Below, one piece after another: positions 13,533 to 24,874 of a stretch of DNA of 64,000 nt. Each line of letters starts with the position of its first letter. Position 1 is the first letter of the stretch. The position numbers and the translations under genes were made by a program. Origin of the DNA: Boswellia sacra (lineage: Eukaryota; Streptophyta; Magnoliopsida; Sapindales; Burseraceae); NCBI GenBank assembly GCA_013180625.2, contig SNVD02002434.1, positions 1,539,001 to 1,603,000 on the forward strand. Direction: 5' to 3'. Under the pieces are notes generated by a model. That model saw nothing but the letters and a program-made list of their open reading frames with translations, made no database searches and was not told the origin of the DNA.

Positions 13533-16252
13533 GGAAACTAAACTTAGCTTCACTATCAAATCCTATCTTTAAACACCTTAATAGGGAGAAGTCATTGGTA
13601 TGGTGTTCTCCTTATCTCCATCCTTGTAAAGGAGACAAAAGTATCCAAAATTGCGTTTCATGAATAATTTAGGTTCCATTTGGTTTGGCATATTTCCCTT
13701 TTTTTTTTTGTTTTCATTCTCAAACAAAAATCTCGTAAAATGTATGGTATATGTTTGTTTGGGGATTTTCATTGAATCATTCTCTCTAAAAACAAAAGCA
13801 ACTTTTTCTCATTTCAAAACTACTATCTACTTATATAAATTGTTTTTTTTCACTTTTTTTCAGAATAATTTTATTATTTTAATATAAATTATATTAATAA
13901 TTAAATATTATACTTTAATTATTTTATTATATTTCAAGATAATATTTTTTAAACTATAATTCATTTAAAATGAAAACACAAAATACAAATAACCAAACAT
14001 ATTTTTACACAATTCAATTTCTCATAAAACGTGTCAGCATTTTTAAACATACCTCTTATTCTCATATCAAAATAGAAAATTTCAAAACAGAAACACAAAA
14101 TACTATACGGGCCCTTATATATTCTTGTTTTTTACGCCCCCTCCCATGCCAACCCTTTTTTAAATTTATTTTTAAAGTATGCTTCTTACATTATTGTCAT
14201 GCATGCACACGGGGTTGTGTAATCAGCAAAACTACCCAACAAACGTAGCTCAGGCTATATGCAAAAACCATTCAAATTAATAAAAAAATTTATACATTTG
14301 TTGACATACTGATCAACAAATGAACATTGCGACGTTCATCCTTTCAATATTGAATTATTGGGGCTCTATATTTTAACTATTATATGCCTCTTTCATGACC
14401 TTCTCTTTTATATATATGGTACTCATTTTAGGGTCATGGGCATTGGGTTAATTCCCTTGCATTGAGCACTGAATATGTTCTCCGAACTGGAGCCTTTGAT
14501 CACACTGGCAAACAATATTCCTCTCCTGAGGAAATGAAGAAGGTAACTTTCTTGTTTATGCATGCTACTCTATTCTCTTATATCCTTGTGCTTGACAATT
14601 TTATTATCTTGCTTTTGTGATGTGCATGCCATATTTATTAGGTATATATTTACCTCTTTCATGACCTACTTTTTCATGAACCATCTATGGATTCATCTAA
14701 CTTTTGGGGTTCACATGAATGATCTCAAGCACTTGCAGCTTGCCTAATCCAACAATTAAAGCATCCATTTGCTTAAGTAACTGATTAAGTTCTATATTGT
14801 CTCTGTATGGATTCAGAAGAAATTAGGAATTGAAGCTGGAATATTACTATTTTCTACATGAACCTTTGTAACATTTGAGTGACTGGAAGAATAGATTTAT
14901 CAGATAATGGTTTTTTCCTAAAGCTTTTTCCACGGGATTAAAAATGAGAAATCTGATGCTGTTTGACATAGGGTGGGGTTGTGGAACAGTAGTGTAGATG
15001 GTTTTGACTGACAGCCTAAGGGTGATAGGCTTCCTTGGAGGTGTAAGAGTGCAATCTTCAAGCAGGAATATCTCTAGATTAAGGTTGTTTTGTATTCAAA
15101 CTAAATACTTTTATTGTATAAATATACATAGGTTGCTCTGGAGAGGTATAACAAAATGAAAGGCAATGCTCCTGAAAGATTGGTTTCAGGGTCTGATGAT
15201 TTTACCATGTTTCTCTGGGAACCGGCTGTTAGCAAACAACCCAAAACACGCATGACGGGTCATCAGCAGGTACAGTTCTCTACTTGTAATTTCCTATTTC
15301 TGGTTGCGTTCTAGTTTATTGCCTATCATTTGGTGGATTTGCAAGGTACAGTTTCCCTTATCTATCATCTTTGTTTCCTATCCTTGTAATTCCTGCCTTT
15401 TTAAACATATTTGTTTCTTGCACATATTGCCAGTGTACGTTAAATATCTGACTGTCGCCTATGCTTTTAAGTGGGGATTTAAACTTATTATATATAGTTG
15501 CTTTGAATGTTTTGTTTGAGCCAAAATATTGAGCTTCTAAACTTTGTGTTGGTTTGTTACAGCTTGTAAATCATGTTTACTTTTCACCTGATGGGCAATG
15601 GGTGGCAAGTGCCTCATTTGATAAGTCTGTCAAGTTATGGAATGGTACGACAGGGAAATTTGTAGCTGCTTTTCGGGGTCATGTTGGGCCTGTTTATCAG
15701 ATCAGGTTTGAGTTATTTCATGGTTTATATATCGAATAACTTATTCTGGTGCTGTTAATTATTATGTTGCATGTTTCTCCACAGTTGGTCTGCAGATAGT
15801 CGGCTTCTTTTAAGTGGAAGCAAAGATTCCACACTGAAGGTAACTTTTGCACATTGTTTTATGGACTGCGTGTGATTATTAAGTCAGAGCCATTTGAAGC
15901 TCATTAATTTTCAACAAACAACGCATATAATAGGCAATGAAATTGTTATCTGTTACTTAAAAGGGCATATTTGTGCTGTGGAATTAAAATTTGTTCAATA
16001 TTATTAGGTTTGGGATATCCGGACACATAAACTGAAACAAGATCTTCCAGGCCATGCAGATGAGGTATTTTATTTATTTATTTATTTTTTACTCCAAACC
16101 CATTGCAGAAGAAGTATCTGTTCTTGTAGTGACATGCTGGTAAATGACCCATGATTTGTTCTGGAAAGGTCTTTGCTGTTGATTGGAGTCCAGATGGTGA
16201 AAAGGTTGCCTCTGGTGGCAAGGACAGAGTATTAAAATTATGGATGGGCTAG
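9650..16252 (+). CDS. NLE1: Notchless homologue NLE1, WD40 ribosome-assembly factor, 13 exons
   Basis: Notchless (yeast Rsa4) acts in the nucleolus/nucleus in late pre-60S maturation. Its N-terminal ubiquitin-like domain contacts the AAA ATPase Midasin (MDN1). Exons: 9650-9793, 9898-9979, 10084-10173, 10259-10384, 10675-10802, 11198-11397, 11664-11727, 14432-14542, 15132-15269, 15563-15705, 15785-15839, 16008-16064 and 16169-16252. They sum to 1422 nt (473 aa), the usual plant size. Residues about 10-75 form the NLE domain ([14 protein letters not shown], then [20 protein letters not shown]). WD40 repeats follow, for example [40 protein letters not shown] and [17 protein letters not shown], and the protein ends [10 protein letters not shown]. 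Intron 7 (11728-14431) is swollen by repeats; the other introns are under 600 bp. The gene is intact. Confidence 0.96.
11955..11999. repeat. Compound (CT)n(AT)n microsatellite
   Basis: A TC run of about 20 bp passes directly into a TA run, in intron 7 of NLE1. A second AT run lies at 12177-12198, at the outer edge of the foldback element. Confidence 0.85.
12202..13304. mobile_element. Foldback element with ~390-bp inverted arms in NLE1 intron 7
   Basis: The left arm (about 12202-12592) and right arm (about 12919-13304) are inverted copies with scattered mismatches. For example TTTTGTTAAGTCTGGA near 12228 matches the inverse of TCCAGACTTAACAAAA near 13269, and GTGCGAACCGCC near 12559 matches the inverse of GGCGGTTCGCAC near 12938. 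The spacer is about 326 bp and AT-rich, with no coding sequence. The outer ends abut CT/AT microsatellites, so target-site duplications could not be defined. It resembles a non-autonomous foldback or long-TIR MITE; the family is not assigned. Confidence 0.8.
12601..12648. repeat. 48-bp near-perfect palindrome in foldback spacer
   Basis: AACTTGTAAT at the left end pairs with ATTACAAGTT at the right end, and the centre ATTATGATTATAATCATAAT is a perfect palindrome. Only a 2-bp mismatch (AA/CC type) interrupts the stem. Confidence 0.85.
13309..13618. repeat. CT/AT/GA microsatellite with 143-bp tandem duplication
   Basis: After a CT-AT tract at 13309-13345, the segment 13333-13475 (an AT run, a GA run, then gaaactaaac to cttatctc) is repeated at 13476-13618 with a period of 143 bp. 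The landmark gaaactaaacttagcttcac occurs at 13391 and 13534. The unique part appears almost identical between copies, which suggests a recent duplication. Confidence 0.9.
13619..14431. other. Rest of NLE1 intron 7, no gene
   Basis: AT-rich intron sequence running to the acceptor at 14430-14431. Open frames at 13651-13887 and 13970-14248 are phenylalanine/isoleucine-rich translations of AT-rich DNA and show no motif. Confidence 0.6.
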
Positions 16253-16977
16253 ACTTATCAAAATAGACAAAGGTGTTGCAATTTCATGCTTGAAATGTGA
16301 AGCAAGTAGTAGTTTGGCAGTATTTGTCAGCATCAATCAGTTTGGTTCGACCATCTTTACATTTATCCTCCAGTGATATCTGAAGCTGCCAAGAACAAGC
16401 CACTACAGTATTGGTTTTAAGGGTGGTTGGTGGAAAACACTCTTATCACATCAGAAGAGTATGGAAGCATGGTGTTTTGCAGGATTGACAGTTTGGATTT
16501 GCACCTTTTATCACAATGCTCTGATTATGGAACAATTTCTCTAGATGTGCTTTATGATAAGGAAGAGTTGGGTGGTTATTTAACGTGCTCCCCTTTATAA
16601 GATTTCTTAAGCTGAGCTATACCAGCTTTTCATAGATTGAATGAGTATACATTTACAAAAGCTGTATATTAAAGAACTTTGGACATGTTTTGGAATGATT
16701 CAGAAAGCCAAATTGTATATCTGTAAACATAATATCTCCCACCCACACTGCTATTTTGTAATAATATTTGTTTCAAAATACTTGTGAATGTCGATGTTAC
16801 ACTCATCAGTGAGTATTGCTCATTAGCTATTTGATATAGGGCTGAAAATTTAAAAATAAAATTGAAAGAGGAAAAAAATCCATATATAAAATTCCGGTAT
16901 TAGAAGTTGCACACTTGCTCAACTGGGCTTGTAAATGAGCCTGCAAGTCCGTTTTATTTAACTATGTTGGTAGCATC
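16253..16977. other. Convergent 3' intergenic region, NLE1 / SDR copy A
   Basis: Contains the 3' UTRs of the two convergent genes. The NLE1 side has ATTAAAG-like and AATAAT-type AT-rich stretches near 16670-16760 that could serve polyadenylation. No coding sequence was seen. Confidence 0.5.
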
Positions 16978-19276
16978 TTAGAGACTGAGGAAGCCTCTTT
17001 CCTTGAAGCTTTCGATGGTGTCCCTCAGACTCACCTGCCAAGGCATAAAGCTGATACCCAAACTTTTTGCTTTTTCCTCGGAAACCTGGTACCTTGGCCC
17101 ACTGTTAAATCTGTCATAATAAGTAAAATGTAAACACATACTCTTCCTTGCAATAACTCCAGTGACAAGGTAACAAAACTGAACCTACTTTTCAGGGAGG
17201 TGCAGAGTAGGGTAATGCTGCCGCAACAAGTTGGCAATCTCACAAAGCTCTGCAACTTTTCCAACTAACAAATATCTGCCACTAGCCGTGGGAATCTCAA
17301 GAGCTTGGATGTGTGCATATGCAACATCTCTAACATCAACCATTACAAATGGATCAGGGAATGTTTGAGCTCCTGCATTCATGGAAGCAAGCCATGTGTA
17401 ACAGGAAGGATTAACTCTTTGTCTCAAAAGTATATCACTATGAGTAGAAAATATGGCACACTCACTCCAGCGTTATGATTTTAGATTCATTCTCCTCGTA
17501 CAAGGAAAATGTTACAGAACATGTTAACATTTATTTGAGAAAGCTGAGCTCTTATAAATCACTTCAACATTTTATTGACTAGCGATTTGGGATGTAACGA
17601 AAAGGCTTAATTTAGGATTATTTGCCATTAGCATTTTGTTGTTTTCAGCCTATATAATGTCTTGACGTAGCATAAATTAGAAAGTAGAGTGAGAAGTTGT
17701 TAAACGTTAGGATGGATGCTGAATATTACCATTTGTGAGGTTCAGAATCACCTCCAAAGAGGAACAAAGGATTGGCTGTAACGTAGGACCGATCACAAAT
17801 CCAGGATGCAGTGTAACCAAGTCAATTCCATTATCTTTTGCAAATTTCCAAGCAGCCTCTTCAGCTAATGTCTTGGAAAGTTGATACCATTTCTAAGAGG
17901 CAATCCGAATTCTGTTAATCAATAATAATGAAAAAGACAAAGATCTCCATAATACAATCTTTCTCCATTGATGTTGTTGGCAATACGGATGCCACAAACT
18001 AAGCCAAGAAAGAAAATTTACCCACCTTTAACTCCCTGCAGATGGCTGGAGTTGAAAACCAAGTCTCATCGACCACCACCTCTGGGGTCCGAGGATTTTC
18101 ATTGTGTATAACAGAAGCCATGGAAGATGTTACAACTACTCTCTTGACAGACTGAGTTTTTGCACATGATCTGAGAACATTGAGTGTTCCCTTAACTGCA
18201 GGATCAATTAATTCAGTCTGAAAGATGGGAGAAAAACAGTTGAGAAGAAGTGATTATGCTATGCTGACAGTTATATTAAACAAAACTTAAAATCTATTAA
18301 GTTGCTAGACTCAAATATTAATGTCTGTTCATACCTAATAGCTTGAGTTTTTAGCTAAAGTGGTTACTTATCGGAATTAAAAGTATCAGGTTCATTACCT
18401 TTTGTTCTCACATCACTCTTGGCAGTAAAACCAAACTTAAAATTGGATCCATTTTTACTTAACAAGATCTATTAGAAATGAAATGCTTGGATCAAGCTAA
18501 ACGGATAAGTAAGAATCATGGAACCAAACCATTGAAGCATACATAACTATTTATATATATTGCATTGAAGTGAAAAGAAAAGAAAAGAAAAAAAAAAAAA
18601 AGAATATGAATTAAAGGAAGAAGTATAGGATAAACCTGTGGATCAACAACAACATTGGTTGAAATAATTACAGGGGATGCTGTGTGGAAAACACCTTCAC
18701 ATCCATCAACTGCAGAATCAAACGATCCTTCTTCTAATAAGTTTGCCTTGAAGAAATGAAGTCTTTCTTTAGCTCCATCGAGTGCACGTAGGTGTTCTAA
18801 CTTCGGATCATCTAGTGGCATATGTAAACAGAACCAGCAAACCCAAATGAGAGTACAGCAAAACAAACCAAAATGAAAAAGAAACTTAGTTTATTCTGTA
18901 GTATAATTGATAGGGCTCAATATGTATAATCGTCAGTGACAGGTCAAAGCCAGCAGTTATTTTCCAAAGTTTATTTTTGGCCCACAAGAGATGGAGAAAC
19001 AACAAAAAGATGATAGACATCGTTGACCACTTTTAAGTAATCGCAACCTAATCAACAGAACTACTAAGCCCTCAACTAGAACTTGAAGAGATACAACTTA
19101 AATTGAAAAATATTCAAATATGGAAAAGCTGAAGAGAGATTATAACGAGAAGACTGACTTAGGTTACGAACAGTGGCTTTGACAGTGTAACCACGTTCAA
19201 GTAACTGCTTCACCAACCATGATGCTATGTAACCTGAAGCTCCTGTTACACACACCACCTTCCCTTGTCTATTCAT
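16978..19276 (-). CDS. SDR copy A: phenylacetaldehyde reductase / CCR-like, intact
   Basis: NADPH-dependent extended short-chain dehydrogenase of the plant CCR/DFR superfamily, probably cytosolic, reducing aromatic or other aldehydes to alcohols. Exons: 19276-19159, 18811-18636, 18217-18026, 17892-17730, 17372-17189 and 17110-16978. They sum to 966 nt, 321 aa, the normal length, with all introns GT-AG. The Rossmann motif [12 protein letters not shown] starts at residue 10. The VVVTSS serine motif follows, then the catalytic Tyr165 and Lys169 in WYQLSK, and [15 protein letters not shown] near the C-terminal substrate domain. The CCR signature NWYCYGK is absent, so true lignin cinnamoyl-CoA reductase is unlikely; phenylacetaldehyde reductase is the closest family I recall. 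It is the 3'-most member of the minus-strand tandem cluster. Confidence 0.92.
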
Positions 19277-20796
19277 TCTATCTCTTTCTGTGGATTGGTT
19301 TCAAGTTTAGACTTCAACTAAAGAGCCTAATTGGGAAGACTTGGAGCTAAATGGAAGACAATCCTCTTATTATTTATTAATCGCCGTGATTGACCCGTAA
19401 CAACCGCATCTTAATGCAAGAACAAGACAATCCATTTTATCATTTTATTATTGTGACCTAAAGGGCCACTTTTGAGAGCACAGATACCGCAACAAGGGAT
19501 GGGAATCTCTTTGAAAAATTAAAGAATTCCCAATAACACACGTCAAGTCTTTGTTTAATTAACAAGATGATCCTATATGGTTGCAGTGGTGATGCCATTG
19601 CCATTGCCATTTCCAGCCGCCAAGCCTTTTTGTACAAAGAATATCTTGAAATATAGCTGTGATTCTATGGACTCTATAATTTCCATCATTGCTTTCTCGG
19701 CTAGCCACTTCGGATAGTGATTAGAGTCGCTGAATTACCACACTCAGCGCTATCACCTAAGGTTGGTTCAGTGATAATCTGGTGTGCTATTGCAATCACC
19801 TAGATAGTGTTGGTTTATTAATAATTTTTGTGTAGGCGGATAAACGGCAACCCCACCTCCACTCCACCAGAGAGTGGTCCCATATGCACATTTTACCATC
19901 TAATTGACAATAAGTGTTGTGTCAAGAAGTATTAGGTGGAGTGACCAATTTATTTGTAAGTATTAGGTGAAATATTTGATCAATCTCTTCGGTGACCTCG
20001 AAAACCCCTTTAACTATCATATATGGAATTCAACAAATGGTTTCGATAAGACTCTTTTAATAACCAAGCTCTAAGCATCAAATCCAAAAAACTAACCTGT
20101 CAGATGGATCAACAACTTATAAACCTTAATACCCTACCTTTAACCATTTTATTTAGAACTCAAAACATTTTAAAATTAAACTCTCCAATTGTCCTTAATT
20201 TTTTTTATCATGCCAGGCGGACTGTTGAATTAGCACCATCATCACTGAAGAACGTGCTTATTGTCTTATCAATTCTTTTTGAACAAGACTAGGGTATAGT
20301 TATATTCATCCAACTTACTAGAACTCTTTTCCTGAGAATTTAATTTCGTTCTGTCTCATACATCCAGGCAAACGCTTTTGAATAAAATTGCTGAGTGTTT
20401 GGGCCAGTTTGATAATCTTCTAGTACTCAATCTACGCAACTATTTGCTTCAACGTCCACTGCCTGCCTGCAAGCATAGGATCATCTTATTAACTAAGCCA
20501 ACAATAATTTCAGAAAGTCCCCACAGAGCCTTTGATCTTCATAAGCAAAACAAAGAATTTCCTGATAACGCTCAACAACTAGCAACTGGAGCTTTTCAAA
20601 AGATTCCATTTATATAGTGTCCTTATAATCTTTTTAATCAAGAATTGGTTGCGGTTGAGATATTTCCCCTGAATATCAGCAAATTCTTTCCAACATGTAG
20701 TTGCAAAAATGAACATCAAGGACGATCACACTATGCATGCACGCACAAATTCTGTGTTGACTTCCATATACAGGTCATTCCTGTCAGTTGCATGGT
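19277..20796. other. Intergenic between SDR copies A and B
   Basis: Holds the promoter of copy A and the 3' flank of copy B. The copy A leader near 19277-19350 resembles that of copy C near 36590-36650, so the upstream DNA was duplicated with the gene. Open frames at 20104-20908 show no motif. Confidence 0.5.
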
Positions 20797-23166
20797 TCAG
20801 AAACTGAGGAAGTGCTTCTCCTTCAAACTTTCGATAGTGTCCCTAAGAGTTATCTCCCAAGAAATGAAGTTTTTGCCCAAACTTTTTGCTTTCTTCTTGG
20901 AGACCTGATATGTTGGCTCGTATGGCTTGTCATCTTCCAACCTGCACGATCCAGAAAGACAAATTCCAGGTTTATGTTTACATTGATAAGTCGATGATCA
21001 TATTAAAACAAATGCTTTTAATGATCAAAGATCTTAACATATCAACAAGCTAAACTTGGATTTTTTAGAAACTCACTTTTCAGAAAGATTTAAAGCAGGA
21101 TAAAGCTCATGTAAGATCTTCAGAACCTCAGAACAGTTTGCTACTTGTGCAACTAAACAATATCTTCCAGTTGCAGACAGATTCTCAAAGGCTTGTATAT
21201 GTGCATTTGCCACATCTCTAACGTCAACCCATCTATTATAAATCGCTTGAGATATCTGAATTCCTACATCAAATAAACCTCAATTGGTTGCATCACAAAA
21301 GATTGTGTATTTTAAGTTTATGTTTAGGAGAAGAAATAATTTGCTGCATGCCCTTTCCAGCACAGGTTAAGTAATCTAAAGATTGCAAAAGAAGAAATTT
21401 TTATAAACATTTTTCTTGAGGGATAATCGGTCATCTGACATTATTGCCCAAGAAACTTCCTATGACAAAATGGCATGCTACAAAATGTACATAGTAACTG
21501 CATATAGTCTGCATAATGGGGAAGATGACGAGGACAACAGCATTTAATGATGAATATAGGACATTAATCTCAGAATGAAGTGTAGAAAAAATGAGAATTC
21601 TCATGATTAGCCTTCACTATAAGTTTGTTTTTTGTTCTTCCCAAATAGATTGCTTTGCAATAGTCTTTCCTTTGATTCTTCATTATGATTTGCTTTAGCT
21701 AGTATTATTGTCCACGTATAGTTTACAGAAATGAGCAATATACTCACACAGCTGTTTGTTAGAGAATACCTTTTACGAGGTCCAGAATTGGCTCCACACT
21801 TGAATTAAGTATTGGCTGCAAGAGCGGATCAATCACCAGCCCTGGATTTATTGCAACCATATCGATTCCCTTTTCTTCTGTAAACTTCCAAGCGGTCTCC
21901 TCGGCTAAGGTTTTTGAAAGTGCATACCATTGCTGATAAGAAATGAAAAAATAAAATGATTTCTGCCCTCATATATATCGATTGGCATAATCTTCCTACC
22001 TAAAATTATGCAATCAAGCTGTTCAAAGCAAGTAATTATTGAAGCTTCCATTCTGTGGTATATGTGAAACATAATGTTAAATAGACGCTCCAATTTCTAC
22101 ACACCTTTGATTTCTCACAAAAAGCTGCTGGATCTGAAAACCAAGTTTCGTCATCTATTACATCAGGAACTAAAGGGTTTCCGGGAACGCAACTGCTGCC
22201 ATAGAGGATGTCACAATCACTCTTTTAATGGATGGAACTTTAGCGCATGATCTAAGAACATTAAGCGTTCCCTTCACTGCAGGATCAATCAATTGTTCCT
22301 GTAGTATTCATATAAAAGACAAATAGAAAAAAGCAAACCTTCAAAATCTATCAGATCACGTTATTCTAATAATAACATTAACTAAATATGATATCTAAAA
22401 TCAAGTTCTACCAGAAAAGCATGTCAAACATAAATTTTTAAGAGAACAGGAGAGCCATTTCCCGATGTTAATTAAAGTATAAAGAAAACATAAATTAAGC
22501 AAAAGGCCAAGGAATTACAAGAATTTGCTCTAAATCATAACTGCAATTATATATGGTGTAGGAATAACACAAGGGTACCTGTGGATCAGTAACAATGTGA
22601 GAAAAAGGAGATGCTGTGTGAAAAACACCTTCACATTCATCAACTGCAGCATCAAATGATCCTTCTTCCATCAAGTCTGCTTTTAACAAACGAAGTCTTT
22701 CCTTAGCTCCATCAAGTGCAAGCAAGTGCCCTGTCTTCTTTATATCCTCTGTGGCATATACTAATAGTCTCAATTATTTACAACATTTTTCAGAATCCAC
22801 TAAATTTACGTACTCGAAAAAACTTATTCTAGATCAAATAATCCGAATAAAAAGACTCAGGAATCCCAAAGGTAGGCTAACTGATCGTTGACTACCTAAG
22901 AACTTTAAACATCAAAAAAAAAAATTCACATTAATGTAAATATGACTACACTGTGTAATCCGGGCAACCAATATGTACTAATAATAAAAAAAAAATGTAG
23001 AAGTACTGTAATGGAAACTATGGATACTGACTTGGGTCACGAACAGAAGCTTTGACACTGTAGCCACGTTGTAGCAAGAGCTTTACTAGCCACGAAGCAA
23101 TGTAACCTGATGCCCCAGTTACACACACCACCTTGTTTGTACTTGCTTCAGTTACAGTAACACTCA

Positions 23167-23167
<1 letters not shown>
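20797..23167 (-). pseudogene. SDR copy B: CCR/PAR-like with one frameshift in exon 3
   Basis: Six exons in the same layout as copy A: 23167-23032, 22748-22579, 22298-22105, 21932-21770, 21263-21077 and 20941-20797. The start gives [20 protein letters not shown], a longer N-terminus than the other copies. The exons total 995 nt, one short of a frame multiple. Exon 3 loses one base at about 22188-22194, after TSSMAAV, and the downstream frame is otherwise clean to the TGA. Catalytic-site sequence WYALSK and the exon 6 ending KEKHFLSF are kept. The usual VIGP loop reads VIDP. It is the most diverged copy in the cluster. A single-base error in the assembly would make it a normal gene of about 331 aa, so the pseudogene call is provisional. 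Confidence 0.75.

Positions 23168-23169
<2 letters not shown>

Positions 23170-23199
<30 letters not shown>
23170..23199. repeat. (CT)n microsatellite in 5' leader of copy B
   Basis: An uninterrupted CT run of about 30 bp lies 3 bp upstream of the copy B start codon. Copy C has a shorter CT run (about 36570-36587) in the same position. Confidence 0.9.
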
Positions 23200-23202
<3 letters not shown>

Positions 23203-23610
23203 GTATGATCAGTTTATGTTTCTCTAACTCGCTTAAGAGATTGAGGGCTCCAGAGAGTGAGGGCGTATTCTTTTATGAATTCAGTATTTTTATTTTTAAT
23301 TAAATTTGAATTATTTTGAATTATTTTGAATTTTGAAAAGAATATGTGATTGAGATTGAATATAAATTGTATTGAAAAATATGCAGTACAAAAAATAGGA
23401 TTTGAAAACAAGAAAGAACAGAACCTTAGAGTCTGTTGACCGTTTTGCTTCATGTTATTGTTGTTCCGGGCCTTGTTGATTTTCATCTTTAAAGTTGGGC
23501 CTGCTAAAATAGCAAACCCAAGTTCATGAAAACAGTAACCCGAACACTGGATCTCATAATGATCTGCTGCTCAACAAAATGATTTCCCCTCTTTATAAAA
23601 ATGTTCTTTA

Positions 23611-24240
23611 AAAAAATTAGGAAAAATTGAGAAAATGGACAAAATTAGGGGGTCTCATTGAAAAATGACACATCCTGAAAAATTTTCATGCCATAGACAC
23701 TTTCTTGACAAAAAGATTCAAATACCCTTTGAAAGTAATTACTTGTATCAGACACAACTCTTTTCGAGGATAAAATTGTCAAATTACATCCTGAATGTCG
23801 AGTGGTGAAATTGTCAAATTACTCGACACTCGACACTCGACACAACTCGACACTTGACACTCGATAAATATCCGATACTCGACACACGACATTTTATCAT
23901 TCGACACACGATATTTCACCACTCGACAAACACTCGACACTCGACACTCGACATTCACCACTCGACAAACACTCGACACTCGACATTCACCATTCGACAA
24001 ACACTCGACACTCGACATTACATAACTCGACAAGTTATTTTCGAGTGTCAAGTGTCTTCTTCGGTCGTCTGAAAAGAGAGAAATAAGACTTTAGAAAAAA
24101 TTGAATACATAAGGGTAATTGGGTCTTTTTGTCAAGAAAGTGTCTATGGCATGAAAATTTTTCAAGATGTGTCTATTTTTCATCAAGGGCTCCTAATTTC
24201 GTCTATTTTCTCAATTTTTCCAAAAAATTATTGCAACTAC
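23611..24240. mobile_element. MULE-derived MITE with minisatellite core, 9-bp TSD
   Basis: The element spans 23620-24231 (612 bp). It is flanked by a perfect 9-bp direct repeat AAAAAATTA at 23611-23619 and 24232-24240, the target-site length of Mutator-like elements. The terminal inverted repeats start GGAAAAATTGAGAAAAT at both ends and run about 100 bp, including the shared stretch GAAAAATTTTCATGCCATA. The same termini bound the 9.65-kb MULE at 44174-53825. The core (about 23795-24035) is an array of CTCGACA/ACTCGACA units. There is no coding capacity; open frames on both strands are products of the array. Confidence 0.9.
23820..24040. repeat. CTCGACA minisatellite array
   Basis: Imperfect tandem units of 7-8 bp (CTCGACA, ACTCGACA), some grouped into higher-order units around CACTCGACAAACACTCGACA. 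The units lie inside the MITE core. The same motif recurs near both ends of the large MULE. Confidence 0.9.
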
Positions 24241-24312
24241 GCACCACCACCTTATAAGAGTGTAGTTATTTGCTCTCCCTATTATGCCAACCATAACGCT
24301 ATGTAACCTGTA

Positions 24313-24841
24313 TGTCACGACCCGCCCAATTTACTTGCTAGAATGGCCCAAAGATGTTAGAGGCTTGGCCAAGCTTCTAGAAAGACCAGGCCCAAGGCCA
24401 TCTTCTAGAATTCTCTAGCAAGATAAACTCCTATAATTATCTCTTGTATTAATCTAAATTATTTAGTAGATAATATTCTCTTATACATATCTAGATAAGG
24501 TAGTAGATAAGAATGAATTAGGACCCTTAGATGCATTAGATCTAGGCCATTCATCTGAGAGGTGGTTTACTATTTAAACCCCTCCAAGCTCATTTGTAAA
24601 GCATCCACAAATATTTACAAAGCATCCAAGCATTGTAAAGCTTTCTCATATAATACAAAACTCTTTTGCTTAGCAATTCTTGTCTCCATCTCTTCTCTTC
24701 TTTGCCTACAGGCTCTTCGACTCAACGATCATTTCTTCACCTTGAGCGGGAAGACTAGCATCAAGACTTACTTAGCAACTTTCGGAGTCAAGTTGCCTAA
24801 GTGCCGCACGAGTAGCTGCGCAAACCTCTAAGCTCGTGACA
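24313..24841 (+). repeat. 5' LTR of Ty3 element
   Basis: 529 bp, TGTCACGACC to CTCGTGACA. It contains TATTTAAACC near 24570, a possible TATA region, and pairs with the 3' LTR at 29515-30035. Confidence 0.92.
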
Positions 24842-24843
24842 GT

Positions 24844-24855
24844 TGGTATAAGAGC
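24844..24855 (+). other. Primer binding site, tRNA-Met type
   Basis: TGGTATAAGAGC lies 2 bp after the 5' LTR. It matches the common plant initiator-methionine PBS TGGTATCAGAGC with one change. Confidence 0.8.
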
Positions 24856-24874
24856 ACAGTTCGAGCACAAGAGC

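Noticed and set aside
16978..19276. True lignin cinnamoyl-CoA reductase
   Set aside because: The NWYCYGK signature is absent; the active-site block reads KWYQLSK, as in the PAR/CCR-like group.
23820..24040. CRISPR-like array
   Set aside because: Units of 7-8 bp without unique spacers of constant length, in a plant nuclear context.
23779..24072. Overlapping open frames on both strands with repeated residues
   Set aside because: They are translations of the CTCGACA array inside the MITE, with no independent start context.
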